NCBI GenBank assembly: GCA_030782805.1
Contig: JARJPL010000329.1
Coordinates: 97,056-161,055, forward strand
Direction: 5' to 3'
Source: Aschersonia sp. MBC 622
Lineage: Eukaryota > Ascomycota > Sordariomycetes > Hypocreales > Clavicipitaceae
Length of the DNA: 64,000 bases
The notes under the pieces were generated by a model. The model worked only from the letters and a program-made list of their open reading frames with translations, was not told the origin of the DNA and searched no databases. The first letter of the stretch is position 1. Each line of letters opens with the position of its first letter. The position numbers were made by a program, and so were the translations under genes. Below are positions 58,201 to 64,000 of the stretch, piece after piece.

Positions 58201-58469
58201 GCGAGCTGGCGCATGAGCCGGCACACCCAAGTCCCTACCAGGACGCCGCCAGCTCGTCTAAGACGCACGCCGACGATTACGTGGGCAAAGTGTATCGCGC
58301 TGCTTCGGAAGAGACGGACGGCTACGTGGAGGTTCCCAGGGCAAGCGATGTCCGACCAGTGCCAGGCGGACGTCCGCCGTCCAAGACGGGAGCCCAGCAG
58401 GAAGATGTGGCGCGCCGTGGCCGGAGCGGTGGCGGTGGACTGCTTACTAAGGTATTTCGACGATCTTGA
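55258..58469 (+). CDS. Caspase-like (C14) protein fused to homeodomain-like and rhodanese-like domains
   Basis: Five exons, 55258-55338, 55442-55553, 55631-55913, 55967-55996 (only 30 nt) and 56048-58469, encode 975 residues. A caspase-type alpha/beta domain (about 70-300) has the His motif VYYGGHA (His about 146) and the Cys motif LLDCCAGA (Cys about 191), the dyad of clan CD peptidases. A Pro/Ser-rich linker follows. At about 566-618 is a helix-turn-helix like a homeodomain, ending EVWFHHRRES. At about 655-755 is a rhodanese-like domain (LSFDLRSASDFSKSHLHGALNLR), and a coiled-coil and disordered tail close the protein. The third-exon acceptor (CCGAG|GCC) is the join that keeps phase but is less certain than the others. 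The function is unknown. Confidence 0.85.
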
Positions 58470-61063
58470 ATAGTATTCTACATGGAGCAAAGGTGATTTT
58501 GCATGGTGGCGCTCATTCGGTACATTGGATTTCTCTTCGCCGTGTCTGCTACTATATACAGCAGGCAGTTTGTAGTCAATTTCAAGCCCGTAATTTTTGT
58601 AGATACATTACAACGGCTTTTACTTTACATGCAAGTGTCAATGTGATGTAATCCACTGTGAGTCATCATAGGGCCAAGAAAAATACAACGGCCGTTCCGT
58701 TCGCATGTCTCAGTTTGATGTCAATTTCGACGTAGGACGGTAAATCGGAGCCAAGAGCAGTACTGCCGTGACAGGATACCTATTTGGGTAATTCTCGCGA
58801 AGTGGCTTTTTTTTCGTAACAAGGTGAACAAAGGCAGAAGATTACGGATGTGGTGCTACATTCATACGCAGAAAAAACCGGTGTAACTACCACACCAAGT
58901 CGGGCGGGTGCGTAAGCGTTACACGCTGAGATCATGGGGGGAGTGTGGTAAGTACTTTTGACAGCATACCTTATGGAGATGCCTCCGCCCCCCCTCCTGC
59001 CCGTCCTTTCCCAAGTGTCGGATTCATTGGCGTGCCGGCGGTAGGAGGGAACAATTGTGTTTCGTGCGACGCACCTGATTTTTCCTTGCATCTAATCAAT
59101 CCGCTTCATTGGCTGACGATGAGTGTAGAGGAGCAAAGAGTGCTATGCATCTCGTGTTTGCAGGCGCTTTTCTTTTTTGTGCTGGCTTGTCAGGTTCAAC
59201 ACGAGGCTTGGGGGCTGTGTGTTCTGTATGTGCGTGCGTAAAAGGTCCTGCCGTTGCAGGCGTCATAACACTGTCAAAAATAGAGACGGGTGCATCTGAT
59301 TAATATAGGCTCATGCATGTTGTGTGACAATGCAGACGGAAGGTTGATCTGCGACGCGTTGTTACGTGGCTGTATGAGTGACGCCCGTTGCTCTCTCTTT
59401 CGTGATTTTCCGTTCTAGTGCGTGAGAATTCGGATGCAAAGACTGAAATAGACGGCAGGGATTCATCGTGATAGCTGCACGGCTTGAATGTCATTGCCGG
59501 GCAGAGAGTTGACCGCATCTCTTTACCAGGAATGATTTATCGGCCGCCTGACGTCGAGCCTTTACATGCGGGTTTCACTGGCACGTGTAAGGTCTGTTGT
59601 ACACCACGTTATGTCATGGGCTCAAAAGGCTTTTTTTTTTTTGCGCCAATGACCGACACGATGACGGCGCTGTAGTACGGCAGCTATCGCCCACATGGCC
59701 ATCAAGTCATGATTTTGGTCTGCGGGATAGCAGAAGATGACTCTATCTTTACTGGCTTCTGAAGAAGAGAGTGTGGCTAATGAAATATGATTTCAACAGA
59801 GCCTGTATCGAGCTCACTGCGCCTTTATAGGCCGGTGTAAAACCCGGACACGATGTGTGGCGAGTGCCGAAAGCAATCGGACCAAAAATGTCAGTCAATT
59901 TATAATATATATATAAGAGAGATCTGATTCTCTAACAAGAACTGCAAAGCGCTGCAGAGGGTCGGAACACGGAGCAGTGACGGCAGTCCATTAAAACGCG
60001 TGGTGTCACAGTCGCTTGCCAAATGTATAGTGGCGGAGCTTCTCACCGGGAACACAGCCTTCTAATGATAGACCTTTGCTTCTTTTCAAAGTGAAACTCA
60101 CAGTTTGTTGTTTGTGGGAACACGTGAAAAGTTCAGGACTCTGATAACTTAATTGGTCTGTTGAACCTACCACATCAAGGAAGTTCCTGGCAAGCTTGTA
60201 AACCCTTGATCTCGTATCCATCACCTGAATATTGATTGTTCGACATCTGGCATGTTACAAGGCGCTTGCTACGTATGACACTGTGGCAGATCCTGTGCAA
60301 GTTTGAGGACAAGGTGGCCATCTGTCTCCAGCAAGATGCGCCTTTGCACAGGTCTAAGTCTATCCGACGCGCACCTTTTCGGCCCATGTACAGCAGAACA
60401 GATCACAGCATAGCTAGTCCCCGACACTTTTTGCTCTGCCTCAATTTTAGTGCCATTTTCTGCTCTTGTGGCTGGCTGAGAGTCTTCGATGTGCATTGCT
60501 TGTGATATGGGGGTAAAAGGCGGTATGCACGGGAGGAGCAGCACATTCGAAATGACAAACGCAGATCGATGGCAAAGCTAGTGCTATGGCAGATAGAATA
60601 TTTGAGAATTTTTATCACTTCTCAGAGACCGTGGTAAATGGTGGTTTTGTGTATCTGTGACTACATTAGGAATGTGTGGTAGAGTCAGACGGGAGAGATC
60701 CGGGTGCTGCGCGCCTCTGATATGCGTCTTTGGGTGTATGAAGACGTTCCCGACAGTCATGAAGCCGGACTTCGCCAGATACGGTCACGCCGCAATGGAC
60801 CGAAGTAGTAGCTTATTTGGTGAAGAATCTGAAGAGGCACGCATAAAGCGGCATGCTAATCCGAGCAGGTAATCAGGTCGCGAGACCGCTGCCGCAGAAT
60901 AGTCGGGCTTCTTGCTAGCACAGTCCCCGAAAGAAGAGTGATTATGGCGATATTAATCTCGTTTTGCTTTGGGCATCCGAGGAAGCCTTTACTTTTTCTT
61001 TATTTTCTCCAAGTTCTCGCAGCCTGTTACGGCTGAACTCTGTTGTGAGAGGGTCTAGCAGCA

Positions 61064-61101
<38 letters not shown>

Positions 61102-63673
61102 TACATCAACACAACAAATTCTCGCAAACTACCAACAGTCGGCCGGACTGGTTACTAGATGAAATATAACAAGTGACCTACCTGTTGTTGCCTTCGGACT
61201 ATTAATATCGAGATGGGTATCGTCAAGGGTCGTAGTGGGGGAAGGGGGAATCATGAATGGCAGCTGAAAACAAAGGGATGCTTTGGCAGTTGGATAATGC
61301 CAATCGACAGGTTCAAATAATACCTATCGTAATGATCATCAATCAGTTCCATTTATTGCTCCATCATGAATTCAAGTGACATGTAATAGATGTATAGCGG
61401 CCCCAAGGGGAAGGAGGAGACGCTGCAACGAGTCATGACCAGATCAATGCTGGTGGTGCCTCTAACTATGGTTCCTCCACCAGTTCTTTTGTCGTTTTAA
61501 CCCAGCAGCCCTTCTTCGCTCTGGTTCACGTTACGAAGTTCGACATGGCGGAACCAGCCGTCTCCAACAAAGAGATACAGAAAAGGGAGGTGTAATTTAT
61601 GTATTGATGCGCGGTGGAACTAAACTGACTAGCGCACGCATCGGTTGGGTGCGCCATGGTGCGATCCCAAGCCCGGCTGGGTAGGTCGCCAGTTTTGTTG
61701 AAAGTTCAAACCTCATGCCCATTGACAGCTTGTCTCTCGCTGGTCCACAATGTTGACAGATTTGGAAATAGTTGGCCGAGAGAAGGGTGTGTGTGTAGCT
61801 GCGAGATGCGCAAGTTTATCAAGCCCTCCAGCTTCCTTTTCCCTCCCATGTCTCAGCGCTGACTCTCCGCGAGCCACCACAGGTCAAGCAAGGCACATAC
61901 AAAAGTCTACATAGTGTATGCAACCAACTATTACAGCGGCCTCTCTTCGCTTCGCCTTGCAGCAAGAAAGAGGCCACAGACCAGTAACCCTCTGGCGATG
62001 TGCCCGGCCAGCCGGCCCGTTTCTACACTCCAAAATTTAACTATTTGTGCTCTCGGAATAACGCCCAGTGTTCTCGCCCGCCCGGCCCGCCCGGGCACCA
62101 CAGTTGCAGCAAAGATGTTATTCGCTACGTCGGGTCATTTGCTTTCCCCGCTGTGAAAAATTGCCGGCCGACGTCAAGGAAAAAGACAATATCCAGGCCT
62201 CTGTCTTGTCGTTTTCTTTTTATATCCCTCCTGTACAGCAGCATTGTCTAGCTTCAGCTTGTCAGGCCAAGCGCATGTAACAGAGACGCAGTGGCGGCAT
62301 GCAGGCGCCTTCTCACACAAAAGAACCCGAAGAAGAAGGGTGTCTAATAAAGGAAGCCCTGCGGGCTAATAAACGTCAAATAGATTGCGCATGCCAGGCT
62401 TCGCATTAGGAAGAGACGCCGAAAGCTGGGTCGTCTGATAGCGTGGTGGCTTACATGCATCCAGCCCACACCCAACTTTGATGACCGTCGTAATGCTGCA
62501 TACGATTTCCAGACTGGAAGGGTAAAAAAAATAACGGCGCTGTATTTAGAGACCTGCAACGGCACATTCAAAGTGCAGATGTCATAGGTGCATGAGGGAC
62601 GCCACCGCACTTCGTCCCTTGCTCTGGCGCCAGCGTGGAGACGGGTGACGCCAATGCTGTGAATTCGCAACATGGGCACCAATAAAAGTAGCAGGGCCGT
62701 AATCATTATTGTCATTGCCCAGTTTGCCAGCACAGGGCTCCAGGGCTGGATCGGCTCGTCAGAGAAATAGAGTTGGGTTGACCCCACGCGGCCAGGGCAG
62801 TGCGCTGTTTCAAAACTGGCGAAGCGAGTTTGTCTTTGCGGTGTCGGATCTACACGTCCTTTTCAATTTCCCCCATATACCCCGTCTGTGGATGCCATAC
62901 TCGGGCGGTATCAGAACGACCCATTATGCAAACCCAACGAACTGGATCTGTTGACTAGGTATAGACGCACGACTCGGCGAATTGAGGCCTCGGTAATTGG
63001 CCCCCAAGTCGCACTGGGCTAGGCTGATGACTTGACAATAATTGACAACCCCAGGGCCGCAGGGTCAAGCTTCTAGATGACATGCAAGACAGGGTGTCTG
63101 TGATTCCACTGCCATTGGGCTGAGACAGGAGCTTAAGACGTGATGCAGATTCGGCCGACGAGACATTAATGCACAAAAGAACATGACGCCTTTTGGGGGT
63201 TTATTTTTCCGGTGGTGTTCTCTGTCTTTGCGTAGGATTTGGTTTCTCCTGGTCCGCTTTTTCTGCTTGGCTGAGCCGAAGAAATATCCTCACAGCTTGC
63301 ATTGGACGAAATGACGAGTTAGGGGTATCACAGGGATAGGTGGTGGCTGCCAAGGGTGTCCATGGCTCTTGTATGTCGAGGAGTGGGCGTGGTCATCTGT
63401 AGTCTCCCAGCCCTTGGTTCACGAATAGCCCCGAGGAGAACTTTTTAACACTGCTTCGCGGTAACTCTGACGTATTTGCTCCCTCATCTCCGGTAGCGTC
63501 AACCGACAGACTGGTCTTGTTCGCCGATGTCAGTTGATCTCACTGCCGGCATGTAACCTTGAGCCTCAGCACGGCTGAGAAGGGAGGGGCGTGTAGTTTC
63601 AATGTGTCATATAATCCGTATCCGGACTGCCATATTCAGAAGGTCGAAAAGTGGCATCGATGTCGGTATGAGA
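58470..63673. other. 5.2-kb gene-free region
   Basis: No frame in this stretch has a recognisable domain, and I see no tRNA. Present are oligo-T runs (about 59630-59642), a CT/AC microsatellite at 61064-61101 and scattered short frames. The minus-strand frame at 62344-62787 has some hydrophobic residues but starts at GTG and is unconvincing. It may contain non-coding RNA or the remote promoter of a gene to the right. Confidence 0.5.
61064..61101. repeat. Compound CT/AC dinucleotide microsatellite
   Basis: About seven CT units run directly into about twelve AC units on the plus strand, with no interruption until ATACAT. The tract lies in non-coding DNA. Confidence 0.9.
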
Positions 63674-63675
63674 TA

Positions 63676-63945
63676 CGGATGTCGCTTTCAAAAGTTATGT
63701 CTGCCATGATTCCAGAAACAGGGATCTGACAAGGATCTTTACAGGGTAAATACATACGATACATAATCCTTGATCAAGATAAAATTACAGAACACAAAAA
63801 TCTTACTACAGCCAGGTAGCTAGGTCAGTGTGTGATGGCTTCAGTACGCCCCTTGTACAGCGAGAGAGTATCGTAAGGTACCTTCTAGGGACCCTAGTAA
63901 TGGCTTGGTTCTGGCGCCTGCCATAACTTTTGAAAGCGACCTCCG
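63676..63945. mobile_element. Putative 270-bp MITE (Tc1/mariner-type) with 24-bp TIRs and TA target duplication
   Basis: A 24-bp sequence at 63676-63699 (ending GTCGCTTTCAAAAGTTATG) recurs inverted at 63922-63945 with one mismatch. Each outer end abuts TA (63674-63675 and 63946-63947), the expected target-site duplication of Tc1/mariner elements. The 222-bp interior has no coding capacity, so movement would depend on a transposase elsewhere. No second copy is seen in this window. The TIRs carry no obvious CAGT-type terminus, so the exact family (for example Fot1/pogo) is not assigned. Confidence 0.7.
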
Positions 63946-63947
63946 TA

Positions 63948-64000
63948 TACACAAGTAATGGCTGACTGTGTCACAGCCTTTGCTGCTCGCTGCCCACGCA
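63948..64000. other. Right edge of the window
   Basis: These 53 bases hold no feature I can support. Confidence 0.4.

Noticed and set aside
61064..61101. Possible telomere- or subtelomere-type repeat
   Set aside because: It is a plain CT/AC dinucleotide microsatellite, not a TTAGGG-type repeat.
62344..62787. 147-residue minus-strand frame with hydrophobic stretch
   Set aside because: The frame starts at GTG, its first ATG leaves a basic, low-quality sequence, and no splice, domain or neighbour supports it.

Overview
This is a stretch of nuclear DNA from a filamentous ascomycete. The genes are split by short introns of about 45-210 nt with GT-AG (rarely GC-AG) borders and CTAAC/CTGAC-like branch sites. 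Gene content fits a Pezizomycotina genome: a fungal STAND/NLR protein, a 2EXR protein, a Zn(II)2Cys6 regulator, PBN1, MHR1/mL67 and a SAM-RA-kinase STE11. Overall character suggests Sordariomycetes, perhaps Hypocreales; that placement is inference. I rebuilt 22 protein-coding genes. Nearly all multi-exon models close in frame to a whole number of codons; NUP82 is the exception.

Layout. 1-211: start of an unrecognised Ser/Pro-rich protein on the minus strand, cut by the window edge. 2.6-7 kb: alpha/beta hydrolase, a DUF3605 (GlcNAc-induced-like) protein and SND2/TMEM208. 8.5-20 kb: a housekeeping block of CDC27/APC3, histone H4, TRS20 (sedlin), MRPL31/mL60, CBC2 (CBP20), NUP82 and an EBP-type sterol-isomerase-like membrane protein. 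21-28.5 kb: an accessory-like block of a 2EXR protein, a cytochrome P450 and, divergent from the P450, a HeLo-like/NB-ARC/TPR NLR. 29-35 kb: a secreted 5'-nucleotidase-like phosphoesterase, a PrpF-family isomerase and a gamma-glutamylcyclotransferase. 35-38 kb: MAPKKK STE11. 38-43.4 kb: a 5.4 kb gap without a convincing gene. 43.4-54.5 kb: sulfotransferase-like protein, MHR1/mL67, HSP104, a Zn(II)2Cys6 regulator and PBN1. 55.3-58.5 kb: a 975-residue caspase-like protein that also carries a homeodomain-like helix-turn-helix and a rhodanese-like domain. 58.5-64 kb: a second 5.5 kb gene-free region, holding a CT/AC microsatellite and, near the right edge, a 270-bp element with 24-bp terminal inverted repeats flanked by TA, which looks like a Tc1/mariner-type MITE.

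Most genes are unrelated housekeeping functions: cell cycle, chromatin, vesicle tethering, mitochondrial translation, mRNA cap binding, nuclear pore, ER targeting, GPI anchors and proteostasis. There is no operon-like or clear biosynthetic cluster. The most unusual items are the caspase/homeodomain/rhodanese fusion and the NLR. Both are candidate components of fungal programmed cell death or self/non-self signalling, but they lie 27 kb apart and nothing here links them functionally. Smaller oddities are two GC-AG introns, one filled with an 18-bp minisatellite; a fungal EBP homologue with its catalytic residues intact; and a NUP82 intron that does not join in frame with ordinary splice sites.
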